Assembly: GCA_030041415.1 (NCBI GenBank)
Contig: JASHNX010000161.1
Coordinates: 1 to 34,631, forward strand
Source of the DNA: Candidatus Sulfotelmatobacter sp.
Lineage (GTDB): Bacteria > Acidobacteriota > Terriglobia > Terriglobales > Acidobacteriaceae
Length of the DNA stretch: 34,631 bases
Direction of reading: 5' to 3'
Shown here: positions 16,022-24,859 of the stretch, piece after piece
Position numbering within the stretch: position 1 is the first letter of the stretch
How the letters are laid out: every line of letters begins with the position of its first letter
Position numbers and translations under genes: made by a program
The notes under the pieces: model-generated
The model's database searches: none
Seen by the model: the letters and a program-made list of their open reading frames with translations, nothing else
What the model was told of the DNA's origin: nothing

Positions 16022-16774
16022 ATGCGCAATCTCAAGCTGATTGTCTCCTACGACGGATCGGAATTCGCCGGCTGGCAGGTGCAGCCCGAGGCTCCAACCG
16101 TGCAGGGCGCCCTCGCCTCAGCCATTGGACGAATAACCGGGGAAAAGGTACTGCCGCAAGGCTCTGGGAGGACCGATGCGGGAGTTCACGCGTTAGGACA
16201 GGTGGTCACATTCGCTACCCAGTCGTCGGTCCCGACCGAAAATTTTGTGAAAGCACTTAATGACCTGTTACCGCCGTCGATTCGCATTCTTGAAGTTGCG
16301 GAGATGAATTCCGATTTTCACGCGCGCAAATCTGCGCTCGTCAAGACGTATCGTTATCGAATCTATCGTGCAGCGATTTGCCCGCCGTTTCTGGCCAGGT
16401 ATGTTTGGCATTATCCGTTTCCATTGAACGAAGCGGCGATGCAGGAAGCTGCCCTCCAGGTAGTAGGCGAGCATGATTTCAAGTCGTTTGCTGCGGTCGA
16501 TCCTGAACGCGGCCGCGAAGATGCACCAGCTTCGAACGTGCGCCGCATTTTTTTCTCGAACTGGGAGCGGCAAGGCGATGAGTTGGTTTATACCGTGAAG
16601 GGAAATGGTTTTCTACATCACATGGTCAGGAATCTGCTGGGGACATTTATCTTGGTGGGCAAGGGGACGTTGCAGCCCGATGATATTGCACGCATCCTCG
16701 AAGCGCGCAGCCGCTCGGCCGCGGGGGCAACCGCTCCGGCGAGCGGATTGTATTTGGTCGACGTGGAATACTGA
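16022..16774 (+). CDS. truA: tRNA pseudouridine(38-40) synthase TruA
   Basis: Converts uridines 38-40 of the tRNA anticodon stem-loop to pseudouridine. It is full length at 250 aa. LIVSYDGSEFAGWQVQP (6-22) and the catalytic motif GSGRTDAGVHALGQ (47-60) with nucleophile Asp52 are unmistakable. The C-terminal half has FHARKSALVKTYRYRI and the RNA-binding FLHHMVRNLLGT. It starts a plus-strand run divergent from the tolC genes, and the aldehyde dehydrogenase gene begins 14 bases after its stop, so the two probably share a transcript. The ATG at 16022 is chosen because no other start lies in frame and the family N-terminus begins here. Confidence 0.96.
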   Translation: MRNLKLIVSYDGSEFAGWQVQPEAPTVQGALASAIGRITGEKVLPQGSGRTDAGVHALGQVVTFATQSSVPTENFVKALNDLLPPSIRILEVAEMNSDFHARKSALVKTYRYRIYRAAICPPFLARYVWHYPFPLNEAAMQEAALQVVGEHDFKSFAAVDPERGREDAPASNVRRIFFSNWERQGDELVYTVKGNGFLHHMVRNLLGTFILVGKGTLQPDDIARILEARSRSAAGATAPASGLYLVDVEY

Positions 16775-16788
16775 ATTGCGGTTAAGCA

Positions 16789-18360
16789 ATGAGCGTTGAT
16801 TTACAAGTCGCGGCCCGCAAGGTTGTTTCGACGAATCCTGCGACGGGCGAAATGCTGCGCGAACTCGATTGCGCTAGGGAGACGGAGGTGCAAGCGGCTG
16901 GACTGCGCGCGCGGCAGGCGCAGACTGCCTGGATGGAGCTAGGCGTGCGCGAGCGAGTGGAGGTGCTGCGCCGGTTTCAGCGCGAGTTGCTGGGGAAAAA
17001 AGACAAAGTCGCCGCAGCGATCACTCGCGAGTCAGGCAAACCATTGGCAGAAGCTTTGACCACGGAAGTGCTGGTGGTTCTCGATGCAGCTAGATTCCTG
17101 ATCGCGAACGCATATCGCATCCTGCGCGATGAAGCGGTTCCTCATGGAAATCTCGCCGCAAAATTGAAAAGCGGGCGGATGTTGCGAGAGCCGTATGGAG
17201 TGATCGGAATTATCTCACCGTGGAATTATCCGTTTTCGATTCCCGCAACCGAGACGCTGGCGGCTTTGGTCGCCGGAAATGCGGTAGTGCTGAAGCCTTC
17301 AGAGTTCACTTCGCTGGTTGCACTTGAACTGGGTTCGCTACTGCACGCCGCTGGAGTCCCTCCAAACATTTTTCAAGTCCTCATCGGTGACGGAGCAACG
17401 GGCGTTGCGCTGATCGAGTCCCAGATTGACAAGTTAATTTTCACCGGGAGCGTACCGACTGGCAAGCGCATCGCAGCGGCTGCCGCGGCGCGATTGCTGC
17501 CGATTGTTTTGGAGTTGGGCGGGAAGGATCCCATGCTCGTGCTCGATGATGCCGACCTCGATGTGGCAACGAGCGCGGCAGTATGGGGAGCGTTCATGAA
17601 TGCAGGGCAAACCTGTTTGTCGGTCGAACGCTGCTATGTTCATCGCAGCCGATACGAAGCGTTCTTGAGTGCGTGCGTCGAGAAGACAAAGAGACTTCTT
17701 GTCGGCAACGGCTTGGATACCGACACAGACGTGGGACCGATGATCCACGAGAAGCAATTGCGGATCGTGGAATCTCAGATTGCAGATGCTACCGCCCAGG
17801 GTGCCCGCATTCTTACCGGAGGGTGCCGGCTTCCTCATCTCGGCACAAATTTCTACGCGCCCACAGTGATTGCCGACGCGACCCATGAGATGCGGGTCAT
17901 GCGCGAGGAGACGTTTGGCCCGGTGCTGCCTATCATGGCCTTTGACGCCGATGACGAAGCCGCGAGGCTGGCCAATGACTCGGAGTACGGCCTTTCGGCG
18001 AGTGTGTGGACACGCGATCAAGCGCGCGGCGAGGGGTTGGCAAGGCGCATCCAGGCCGGCACAGTAATGGTCAACGACGTGGTTTCGTGCTTCGGCATCA
18101 GCGAAGCCCCGCATGGGGGAGTCAAGAACAGCGGTGTAGGCCGCACGCATGGCCGCTTTGGCCTGGATGAGATGGTCCGGCTGAAGTACCTCGACGCGGA
18201 TCGCATGCCGGGAATGAAGAAAGTCTGGTGGTACAGATATGGCGGAGGTTTTGCGCGGCAGATGGAAGGCTTCATAGACTTCCAGTTTGCAGAAAGTCTC
18301 CGCAAGCGGTTGTGCGGAGCATTGCGTGCGGCAGGTGTGGTGAGAAGCCGAAAACTGTAA
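16789..18360 (+). CDS. NAD(P)-dependent aldehyde dehydrogenase (succinate-semialdehyde type)
   Basis: Cytoplasmic aldehyde dehydrogenase, 523 aa, oxidising an aldehyde to its acid. Key residues are present: Asn146 in SPWNYPF, Lys169 in VLKPSEF, the cofactor loop FTGSVPTGKRIA (218-229), the general base Glu242 in LELGGKDP, and the nucleophile Cys276 in NAGQTCLSVER. ETFGPVLP occurs near residue 380. The order and the PHGGVKNSGVGRTHG motif resemble succinate-semialdehyde and related dehydrogenases. The last ~60 residues (KKVWWYRYGGGFARQ onward) form a C-terminal extension with basic and aromatic residues, seen in some ALDHs of this subfamily and perhaps membrane-associating. The substrate is undetermined; the only link to truA is proximity. 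Confidence 0.9.
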   Translation: MSVDLQVAARKVVSTNPATGEMLRELDCARETEVQAAGLRARQAQTAWMELGVRERVEVLRRFQRELLGKKDKVAAAITRESGKPLAEALTTEVLVVLDAARFLIANAYRILRDEAVPHGNLAAKLKSGRMLREPYGVIGIISPWNYPFSIPATETLAALVAGNAVVLKPSEFTSLVALELGSLLHAAGVPPNIFQVLIGDGATGVALIESQIDKLIFTGSVPTGKRIAAAAAARLLPIVLELGGKDPMLVLDDADLDVATSAAVWGAFMNAGQTCLSVERCYVHRSRYEAFLSACVEKTKRLLVGNGLDTDTDVGPMIHEKQLRIVESQIADATAQGARILTGGCRLPHLGTNFYAPTVIADATHEMRVMREETFGPVLPIMAFDADDEAARLANDSEYGLSASVWTRDQARGEGLARRIQAGTVMVNDVVSCFGISEAPHGGVKNSGVGRTHGRFGLDEMVRLKYLDADRMPGMKKVWWYRYGGGFARQMEGFIDFQFAESLRKRLCGALRAAGVVRSRKL

Positions 18361-18518
18361 GCAGCGTCCAACGGAGAGACCGACATCGTTTCTGGCCGCG
18401 TGGGGCCTGATCAGGCGCAGCCGAAACAGGAGTTCAAGCCGAACCGGCTGATCGGTATAATGGCGCTCGTGGAGCCGAATTCCGCGGCCTCGCGCCGCGC
18501 AGAATCGAGGAACTGTCT

Positions 18519-18857
18519 GTGGTGACTGGCGATACCATGGCGGCAAATGCACAAACTCCGGCCCAGCTTCCGCATCATAAAGTAAAAGTCAAGAAGGCCG
18601 GACAACGTGCCTGCAACGAAAAAGATGATAAGGGCAAGTATTGCGGCGGGCATTTGAAACGATGGTTCTATGCTGTCGATGTGGTCGAGCGCGAGTGCGG
18701 CGACATTGAAAAGGCCTGGGGTTCGGAAGCCGAGGTCTATCGTTGCGAAAACTGTCGCGCGCTTTATCTGCCTAATCCAGAGGACCGGAGGGTGAACGTT
18801 GCGGGCCAGGGCCTCAAATCGGTATTTGGGCTGACATTGCCGCCGAAGGAGAAGTGA
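18519..18857 (+). CDS. Small Cys-rich (zinc-ribbon-like) protein of unknown function
   Basis: A 112-aa protein that I do not recognise by name. The GTG at 18519 has a GAGGA ribosome site seven bases upstream, so it is preferred over the in-frame ATG at 18537. The N-terminus is Lys/Ala-rich. Cysteines at 32 and 42 (ACNEKDDKGKYCGG) and 76 and 79 (YRCENCRALYLP) form two spaced pairs suited to one zinc atom. The order HLKRWF-YAVDVVERECGDIEKAWG between the pairs suggests a small alpha/beta insert. Its TGA overlaps an in-frame GTG of the long reading of the next gene, but that gene's real start is probably further downstream. A nucleic-acid or ribosome-associated role is only a guess. Confidence 0.7.
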   Translation: MVTGDTMAANAQTPAQLPHHKVKVKKAGQRACNEKDDKGKYCGGHLKRWFYAVDVVERECGDIEKAWGSEAEVYRCENCRALYLPNPEDRRVNVAGQGLKSVFGLTLPPKEK

Positions 18858-18988
18858 GTGCATGCACAGCTTCGAGCCGTGAGCTTCATACGGCCGGACG
18901 TTCTGCTTTTTGGGGTGCTAACAGGGGATTTGTTCCTCGCTACATGTTTAGCTCACAGCTCAAAGATCATATTCTTGCAGCTTTTCTG

Positions 18989-20236
18989 ATGAACACGTCC
19001 GAACTTATCTACGACTGGAATAGAAATTATCCTCCGGGATTGAAGCCTGTGGGGCCAATCCTGCTCAACGACGAAAGCCTGCGCGATGGCTTGCAGTCGC
19101 CGTCGGTTCGTGATCCGTCGATTCCCGAGAAAATTGAAATTCTTCATCTCATGGAAGCGCTGGGCATCAACTCGCTCGATCTCGGTTTGCCCGGCGCGGG
19201 TATGCGTGCGGTCGAGCATGTAACGGCTCTGGCGCGCGAAATTGCCACGCACAAGATGAAGATTCGTGCCAACTGCGCGGCCCGCACGCATGAAAACGAC
19301 ATCCGGCCAATCGCCGAGATTGTGCAGAAGACCGGTCTGCCGATCGAGGCGGCGACCTTTATCGGTTCCAGTCCGATTCGCCGATTTACCGAAGGCTGGA
19401 GCGGCGACTTTCTTCTGCAGACCACCGAGAAGGCAGTCAAATACGCGGTTTCGCTTGGGCTCGATGCCATGTATGTCACGGAAGACACCAGCCGATGTGA
19501 TCCTGAAACCGTGAAGCGGCTGTACACAACCGCCATCAACTGCGGCGCACGAGCGATCGTTATTTGCGACACAGCCGGCCACGCCACGCCCATGGGCGCT
19601 CTTGCTCTGGTCCGCTTCGTCATGGAAGAAGTGGTCACACCGTCCGGTGAGAAGATTCGCGTGGACTGGCACGGCCACAGCGATCGTGGTCTAGCGATCG
19701 CCAATTCGATGGCTGCCGTCATCGCTGGAGCCAACTGCGTGCACGGATGCGCTGTTGGGTTGGGAGAGCGGGTCGGCAATACACAGATCGATCAGATGCT
19801 GGTGAATCTTAAGCTGATGGGCGTCAAACCGTGGGACGCGCAAGACCTAACGCGGCTGAAACAATATTGCCAGGCCGTTTCGCGCGCAACTGGCGTGCCG
19901 ATTCCGGCGAATTATCCGGTGGTTGGCGATGATGCGTTTCGCACAGCAACGGGAGTCCACGCGGCGGCGATTATCAAGGCGTATCACAAGAACGATATCG
20001 CGCTCGCCAACACGGTTTACTCCGGTGTACCCTCGCATGTGTTTGGCTTGGAGCAGATCATTGATATCGGCCCAATGAGCGGAAAATCAAATGTATTGTT
20101 CTGGCTGGAGCGGCGCGGTATTCCGGCTAGCGAGGAACTGGTCGAGCGGATTTATCAGCGTGCCAAGGCCAGTGACCACACGCTCAGTGATGCCGAGATT
20201 GTCGAGTGCCTGCCTGCGGCCGCTAAGTCGAATTAA
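18989..20236 (+). CDS. 2-isopropylmalate synthase-like DRE-TIM metallolyase
   Basis: Claisen-condensing or retro-condensing enzyme of the LeuA/homocitrate synthase/citramalate synthase family, 415 aa from the ATG at 18989. The N-terminal PILLNDESLRDGLQSPSV (23-40) holds Arg32-Asp33. DWHGHSDRGLAIANS supplies the metal-binding HxH, and CAVGLGERVGNTQIDQ follows the family GxGERxGN motif. The C-terminus has the helical linker domain but no LeuA allosteric leucine-binding domain, so feedback control by leucine is unlikely. Substrate could be ketoisovalerate, pyruvate, 2-oxoglutarate or other; the sequence does not decide. The frame is open from a GTG at 18854, but conservation starts near SELIYDWN, so 18989 (or the ATG at 18944) is more likely. 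Confidence 0.82.
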   Translation: MNTSELIYDWNRNYPPGLKPVGPILLNDESLRDGLQSPSVRDPSIPEKIEILHLMEALGINSLDLGLPGAGMRAVEHVTALAREIATHKMKIRANCAARTHENDIRPIAEIVQKTGLPIEAATFIGSSPIRRFTEGWSGDFLLQTTEKAVKYAVSLGLDAMYVTEDTSRCDPETVKRLYTTAINCGARAIVICDTAGHATPMGALALVRFVMEEVVTPSGEKIRVDWHGHSDRGLAIANSMAAVIAGANCVHGCAVGLGERVGNTQIDQMLVNLKLMGVKPWDAQDLTRLKQYCQAVSRATGVPIPANYPVVGDDAFRTATGVHAAAIIKAYHKNDIALANTVYSGVPSHVFGLEQIIDIGPMSGKSNVLFWLERRGIPASEELVERIYQRAKASDHTLSDAEIVECLPAAAKSN

Positions 20237-20257
20237 GGGCGCTGCCCTGAGGAGAAT

Positions 20258-21178
20258 ATGGCGGAGATCGATTCCAAGCCTTTGAAGCACGCAATTCTGG
20301 GAGTCGGCGGTGTCGGAGGGTTGATTGGCGCCTGTCTGGCGCATGCCGGGGCTTCAGTCACCCTTATCGTTCGCACGGAGACCCTTAAGCAATATCCTAG
20401 GCAACTGCATCTCGAGAGTCCTTTCGGCAGTTTCAGCGCAGAGGTTGCGGTCGCGGACAAGGTTCCACAGGCGGATATCCTTTGGCTCACCGTAAAAGCC
20501 ACGCAGCTCAATGCGGCGCTCACGTCGATTACGAATCCCGACGGAGTACGAGCGATCGTCCCTTTGCTGAACGGCATCGATCACGTTGCCCTTTTGCGCG
20601 CCAGATATGGCGATGATCGAGTGATTCCCGCAACGTTTGCCGGAGAAACCGAGCGCGTCGCCCCCGCCCACATCGTGCATCGATCTCCGTTCGCGCACCT
20701 CAACGTTCTATCTTCCGGACACGAGTTGCTTGCTGCGCCCGTGGATCAATTTCAGAGACTCGGCTTCCAGTGCCGTTTCATCGACGATGAGCCTACTTTG
20801 ATGTGGGGCAAATTGGTGTTTCTCGCTCCATTCGCGTTGAGCACAACGGCTGCGGATAAAAGTGTTGGTGAAATTCTGGCTGATCCACGCTGGCGCGTTC
20901 TCGCCGAGGCGTGCGTTCGTGAGACTTGCGCTGTTGGAGTTGCCGAAGGCGCCCGAGTCAGCGCCGAGAAGGTCCTTTCGGGGGTGGCGATGATGCCGGG
21001 GGCCATGCGCAGCTCCATGCAGAAGGATGTCGATCGCGGCAATCCTCCCGAGCTCGATGCCATCGCTGGCCCGATTCTGCGCGGCGGGAAAAAGCATGGA
21101 ATCGATGTTCCTGCGACTCTGGAACTGGCGGGTGTCGTCGAACGAAGGGCAGGACTCAGTGCGACCCGCATCGCTTAG
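20258..21178 (+). CDS. 2-dehydropantoate 2-reductase family protein (ApbA/PanE-like)
   Basis: NADPH-dependent ketopantoate reductase-like enzyme, 306 aa. The nucleotide-binding GVGGVGG (15-21) follows the first strand. Other marks are LWLTVKATQLNAAL with the family Lys, VPLLNGIDH with the Asn of the active site, LMWGKLVFLAPF with the second Lys, and SSMQKDVDRGNPPELDAI, the usual C-terminal substrate-site signature. The start ATG at 20258 has GAGGAG upstream. It begins 21 bases after the DRE-TIM enzyme. In pantothenate synthesis this enzyme reduces ketopantoate to pantoate; being next to an isopropylmalate-synthase-like gene suggests 2-oxo-acid metabolism. Some PanE homologues act on other 2-oxo acids, so the pathway is tentative. 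Confidence 0.85.
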   Translation: MAEIDSKPLKHAILGVGGVGGLIGACLAHAGASVTLIVRTETLKQYPRQLHLESPFGSFSAEVAVADKVPQADILWLTVKATQLNAALTSITNPDGVRAIVPLLNGIDHVALLRARYGDDRVIPATFAGETERVAPAHIVHRSPFAHLNVLSSGHELLAAPVDQFQRLGFQCRFIDDEPTLMWGKLVFLAPFALSTTAADKSVGEILADPRWRVLAEACVRETCAVGVAEGARVSAEKVLSGVAMMPGAMRSSMQKDVDRGNPPELDAIAGPILRGGKKHGIDVPATLELAGVVERRAGLSATRIA

Positions 21179-21238
21179 CCGGACGCCATCGCTATTGAAG
21201 CGACCGTATTTCCTGCGTGATGTAATTCGCAGATCAAA

Positions 21239-21697
21239 ATGTTCACTCCCAAGCCTGTTGGATTTGTAAAAAGCCCGTACAACATTCCGAGCGATGTTCC
21301 CAAGGGTCTCGGCGCGAAACACACGGCTGAAGGCATACTCAGCATTTCACCGGAGTTCGAGCTCGGCTTGACAGACGTTGAAGGCTTTTCGCATCTGATC
21401 GTGCTCTGGGAATTCGATCGCTCCGGGAGTTTCGAGTTGCTCGGTACTCCGCCTTCCGACAACCGGCCTCACGGCGTGTTCGCTACTCGATCTCCGAGGC
21501 GGCCGAACCCGATTGGCCTCACGATTGTCGAACTTATTCGACGCGAAGGCGGCGAACTGCACGTTCGCGGCGTTGACATGTTGAATGGCACGCCAATCCT
21601 GGACATAAAACCTTATCTGTCGAATATTCCCGAAGATCGTCTGCGTCGGGGATGGCTGGCCGAGGCCGAGAAAAGGCAAGCCGGTCAAAGCTCGTAA
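21239..21697 (+). CDS. trmO: tRNA (t6A37) methyltransferase TrmO/TsaA family
   Basis: TrmO methylates N6-threonylcarbamoyladenosine at position 37 of tRNA using S-adenosylmethionine, giving m6t6A. This 152-aa copy is of the short bacterial/archaeal type without the C-terminal extension of E. coli TrmO. Hallmarks are PVGFVKSPYN near the N-terminus, FSHLIVLWEFDRS, the SAM-site HGVFATRSPRRPNPIGLT (78-95), and DMLNGTPILDIKPYL (112-126). The start ATG at 21239 lacks a good ribosome site but no better in-frame start exists. It stands about 60 bases after the PanE-like gene and 46 bases before the peptidase gene. Confidence 0.88.
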   Translation: MFTPKPVGFVKSPYNIPSDVPKGLGAKHTAEGILSISPEFELGLTDVEGFSHLIVLWEFDRSGSFELLGTPPSDNRPHGVFATRSPRRPNPIGLTIVELIRREGGELHVRGVDMLNGTPILDIKPYLSNIPEDRLRRGWLAEAEKRQAGQSS

Positions 21698-21743
21698 TCG
21701 TTAAACGCGATCGTCACGTTGTAAACTGAGTCATTACCTTCTA

Positions 21744-23018
21744 ATGACTCCCCCTCCGCCACGCACCGACCTGCCCGCGATCGCCCCCGCTGCGCAGGAG
21801 GACGTCGCGAGGTTGGCAGCAGCGCCCGAAGTACGATCCGCATTCAACTGGCTGCGCATGCAGGAGCCGCAACTGTCACAGTGGCAAATGGAGATGGCGC
21901 GCATTGGCGCGCCTCCCTTTGGCGAGTCGGCGCGTGCCGCCTGGTTGGCCGACCGGTTTCGCGAACTGAACCTCGATGACGTTCGCATCGACGATGTCGG
22001 TAACGTCTTCGGCGTACATCCTGGATTTCTTTCTGGGACGAGTCCGCGTTACGTCGCCCTCAGCGCTCATATCGATACAGTTTTTCCGGCGAATACGCCA
22101 TTGAATGTCAGGCAGCAGGGCAGCCGGCTCTATGGGCCGGGAGTTTCCGACAACGGCGCGGGCGTGACGGCGATGCTGGCAATCGCCTCGTTGCTTCGCA
22201 ACATACGTTTGCGGCACGCATTGCCCTTTGTATTCATCGGCAACGTCGGCGAAGAGGGCGAAGGCGATCTGCGCGGCATGCGGCACATTTTTTCGACACC
22301 GCGCTGGAAGGATTCGATCGCTTACAGCATCGTCCTGGATGGCGCAGGCGCAGACACCATCGTTGCCGAAGCGCTTGGCAGTCGCCGGTTTGAAGTCATT
22401 GTGCGAGGCCCTGGGGGACATTCCTGGAGCGATTTTGGTGCACCGAATCCGATTGTGATCTTGTCGCGGGCCATCGATGCCTTCACAGCGACGCCGGTGC
22501 CCGCATCGCCGAAAACCACCTTCAACATTGGCGTGATTCGCGGAGGAAGTTCGGTGAATTCGATTCCTGAGTCGGCCAGCATGAAGGTGGATATCCGCTC
22601 GACTTCGATGGCCGAGATGGAGAGGCTGGAACAGGCGCTGCGTTTGGCTCTGAATCGCGCGGTGGAGGATGAAACGTTGGCGGCCGAGATGAAATCTTCG
22701 GCGCAAAAACGCCCGGGCGTGAGTTGCGAGATCGTTGCGATCGGCAATCGTCCGGCGGGCGAACTAGCGACCGGTTCGCGGATCTTGCATGTTATTCGGG
22801 CAGTCGACGCGCAGTTGAATAACGCCGCGCAGGTGCAGCGGGCCTCGACCGATGCGAATATTCCACTTTCGCTCGGACTGGAGGCGATCGCCATCGGCGG
22901 CGGCGGGTCCGGCGGCGGAGCGCACACATTGCAGGAATGGTTTGACAGCAACGGGCGGGAATTAGGGCTAAAAAGAATCCTGCTGACTTTGCTCGCACTG
23001 GCGGGATCGGCAGGCTAA
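21744..23018 (+). CDS. M20-family metallopeptidase (PepT-like)
   Basis: Zinc aminopeptidase/carboxypeptidase of the M20 family, 424 aa, most similar in pattern to tripeptidase PepT-like enzymes. Metal and catalytic residues are all visible: His109 and Asp111 in SAHIDTVF, bridging Asp136 in GVSDNGAG, the general base in GEEGEGD (170-176), Asp199 in VLDGAGAD and the last metal ligand His394 in GGAHTLQEWF. The central dimerisation domain holds GPGGHSWSDFG. There is no signal peptide, so it should act in the cytoplasm. Its TAA shares one base with the ATG of the amidohydrolase gene (TAATG), so the two are translationally coupled, suggesting a joint role in processing peptides or amide-bond compounds. 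Confidence 0.9.
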   Translation: MTPPPPRTDLPAIAPAAQEDVARLAAAPEVRSAFNWLRMQEPQLSQWQMEMARIGAPPFGESARAAWLADRFRELNLDDVRIDDVGNVFGVHPGFLSGTSPRYVALSAHIDTVFPANTPLNVRQQGSRLYGPGVSDNGAGVTAMLAIASLLRNIRLRHALPFVFIGNVGEEGEGDLRGMRHIFSTPRWKDSIAYSIVLDGAGADTIVAEALGSRRFEVIVRGPGGHSWSDFGAPNPIVILSRAIDAFTATPVPASPKTTFNIGVIRGGSSVNSIPESASMKVDIRSTSMAEMERLEQALRLALNRAVEDETLAAEMKSSAQKRPGVSCEIVAIGNRPAGELATGSRILHVIRAVDAQLNNAAQVQRASTDANIPLSLGLEAIAIGGGGSGGGAHTLQEWFDSNGRELGLKRILLTLLALAGSAG

Positions 23019-24733
23019 TGAGGAAATTCCTGGGAATGTTGCTAGCCGTCATCGCGGTTGCGCATTCCGCTTCGTCGCAGTCGTCAAGCGCCGTATTCCC
23101 CGACGCCGATGCCATCTACATTCACGCCAACGTTTATACCGGCGTTGCAGACGGCCAATCGCATTCGATTCGCCGGGCGAAGGCAATTGCCGTGCGTGGA
23201 GATCGCATTCTAGCTGTAGGTACAGATGGTGAAATTGAGAGGTTGAAGGGACCGCGGACTGAGGTCATCGATTTGACCGGACACTTCGTCATGCCCGGTT
23301 TCAACGATGCGCACCTGCACTTGGCGGAAGCCGGGCTGCAAGATTTGAATGTGAACCTGGTCGGTGTGGCCAATATCCAGGAATTTCGCGAGCGCGTGAG
23401 GGCGCATGTCGAACGAGCTCGTCCTGAAGAGTGGATTCTCGGCGGGGGATGGGACGAAACTCGATGGCCCTCAAAAACCTTGCCCAGCCGCAAGGATCTA
23501 GACGACATTTCTGGTGGCCATCCGGTGTTTTTAGATCGCGGGGATGGGCATCTTGCCGTGGCAAATACGAAGGCACTTGAGTTGGCGGGAGTAACGAAGG
23601 CCACTCCAGATCCGCTGGGCGGGAAAATCGATCGCGACGAAAACGGCCGGGCGACTGGGCTCTTGCGCGATACCGCGCAAGCTGCCGTCAGAAAAGTCAT
23701 TCCTCCGCCGACGCGGGAACGACGTCGGCAAGCGCTGGAAGTTGTTCTGGCCGATCTCGCTCAGGACGGCATCACTTCGGCTCAGGATTATTCGCCTGCA
23801 TGGGAAAATTTTCAGATCTACGAAGAACTGGAAAAGGAAAACAAGCTGACGGCGCGCATTTCGGAATGGCTGCCCTTTGATGATCCGATTGAAGAATTGA
23901 AGCGCAAACGCGATTCACATTCGCGAAGTGATCTCATGCTGCATACGGGCATGCTGAAGGCTTTCATGGACGGCTCCCTCGGTGGTCACACCGCGGCTTT
24001 GCTCGAGCCATATTCGGACGAGCCCAACAATTCCGGCTTGCCGCGTTACGAGCCCGACAGGCTGAACGAAATGACGCGAGAACGTGTGTTGGCCGGTTTT
24101 CAACTTGGTTTTCATGCCATCGGAGACAAAGGCGTGCAGATGGCGCTGGATGCCTTCGCAGTCGCTGAGAAGGCTGCTCGTCACGAGAATGTGAACGCGC
24201 CCGACGGCAGCGATGATTTTCGCCTGCGAGTCGAGCATGCGCAGGTGACAACGCCTGGGCAGATTGAACGTTTTAAGGAACTGAATGTCATTGCCTCAAT
24301 GCAACCCAGTCACCTGCTGACGGATATGGGATGGGCCGAAGACCGCATCGGGGCGAAGCGCGCCGCAACTTCCTACGCGTGGGCGAGTTTTATCAGTGGA
24401 GGAGTCGCGCTCGCGTTCGGCACAGATTATCCATTTGGACCGGTTACTCCGTTCCGGGGACTTTACGCCGCATTGACACGGAGGAGCGTAGACGGCGGGA
24501 GGGAATATTTTCCCGAGCAAAAACTGAGCATCGACCAGGCCATTGCAGCTTACACAACCGGCGCGGCTTTCGCGGAATTTGAAGAGAAAGAAAAAGGCAA
24601 GCTGCAGCCGGGGATGCTCGCGGACTTCATCGTTCTCGACCGTGACGTGACTGCGGTCTCGGCGCAGGAAATCCTGGGCACAAGCGTTCTACGCACTGTG
24701 GTTGGAGGCAAGACGGTGTTCGAAGCGAAGTAA
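23018..24733 (+). CDS. Exported YtcJ-like metal-dependent amidohydrolase
   Basis: Amidohydrolase-superfamily enzyme of the Amidohydro_3/YtcJ group, 571 aa, which hydrolyses amide or ester bonds in unknown substrates. A signal peptide is present (MRKFLGMLLAVIAVAHSASS). The metal ligands are His99 and His101 (NDAHLHL), the Lys in MLKAFMDGSLGGHTA that is probably carbamylated, the histidines of GFHAIGDKG and VEHAQV, and Asp in FGTDYPFG. The C-terminal beta sandwich ends with GMLADFIVLDRDV. It is coupled to the M20 peptidase by a one-base overlap. The peptidase is cytoplasmic and this protein is secreted, so they may act on different sides of the same uptake route. Length and motif set are complete. 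Confidence 0.9.
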   Translation: MRKFLGMLLAVIAVAHSASSQSSSAVFPDADAIYIHANVYTGVADGQSHSIRRAKAIAVRGDRILAVGTDGEIERLKGPRTEVIDLTGHFVMPGFNDAHLHLAEAGLQDLNVNLVGVANIQEFRERVRAHVERARPEEWILGGGWDETRWPSKTLPSRKDLDDISGGHPVFLDRGDGHLAVANTKALELAGVTKATPDPLGGKIDRDENGRATGLLRDTAQAAVRKVIPPPTRERRRQALEVVLADLAQDGITSAQDYSPAWENFQIYEELEKENKLTARISEWLPFDDPIEELKRKRDSHSRSDLMLHTGMLKAFMDGSLGGHTAALLEPYSDEPNNSGLPRYEPDRLNEMTRERVLAGFQLGFHAIGDKGVQMALDAFAVAEKAARHENVNAPDGSDDFRLRVEHAQVTTPGQIERFKELNVIASMQPSHLLTDMGWAEDRIGAKRAATSYAWASFISGGVALAFGTDYPFGPVTPFRGLYAALTRRSVDGGREYFPEQKLSIDQAIAAYTTGAAFAEFEEKEKGKLQPGMLADFIVLDRDVTAVSAQEILGTSVLRTVVGGKTVFEAK

Positions 24734-24819
24734 ATCATTCAAGAGACGCGACCCTCGTTGGGTTCGTTGCATAGTCGAGTTGATCCACGCGATCTCAGCA
24801 GTTGCCTCGCATGGTCGCG

Positions 24820-24825
24820 TATAAT
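24820..24825 (+). promoter_or_regulatory. Consensus -10 box (TATAAT) of the htrA gene
   Basis: Perfect TATAAT 35 bases before the htrA ATG at 24860, and about 80 bases after the preceding stop. No good -35 hexamer at 16-18 bases upstream was found; an upstream TTGCCT lies only 12 bases away. An in-frame ATG of the longer reading overlaps this box, another reason to reject that longer start. Confidence 0.55.
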
Positions 24826-24859
24826 GACGAAGTTTGCAGATATTTGGAGGCAAGTCAGT

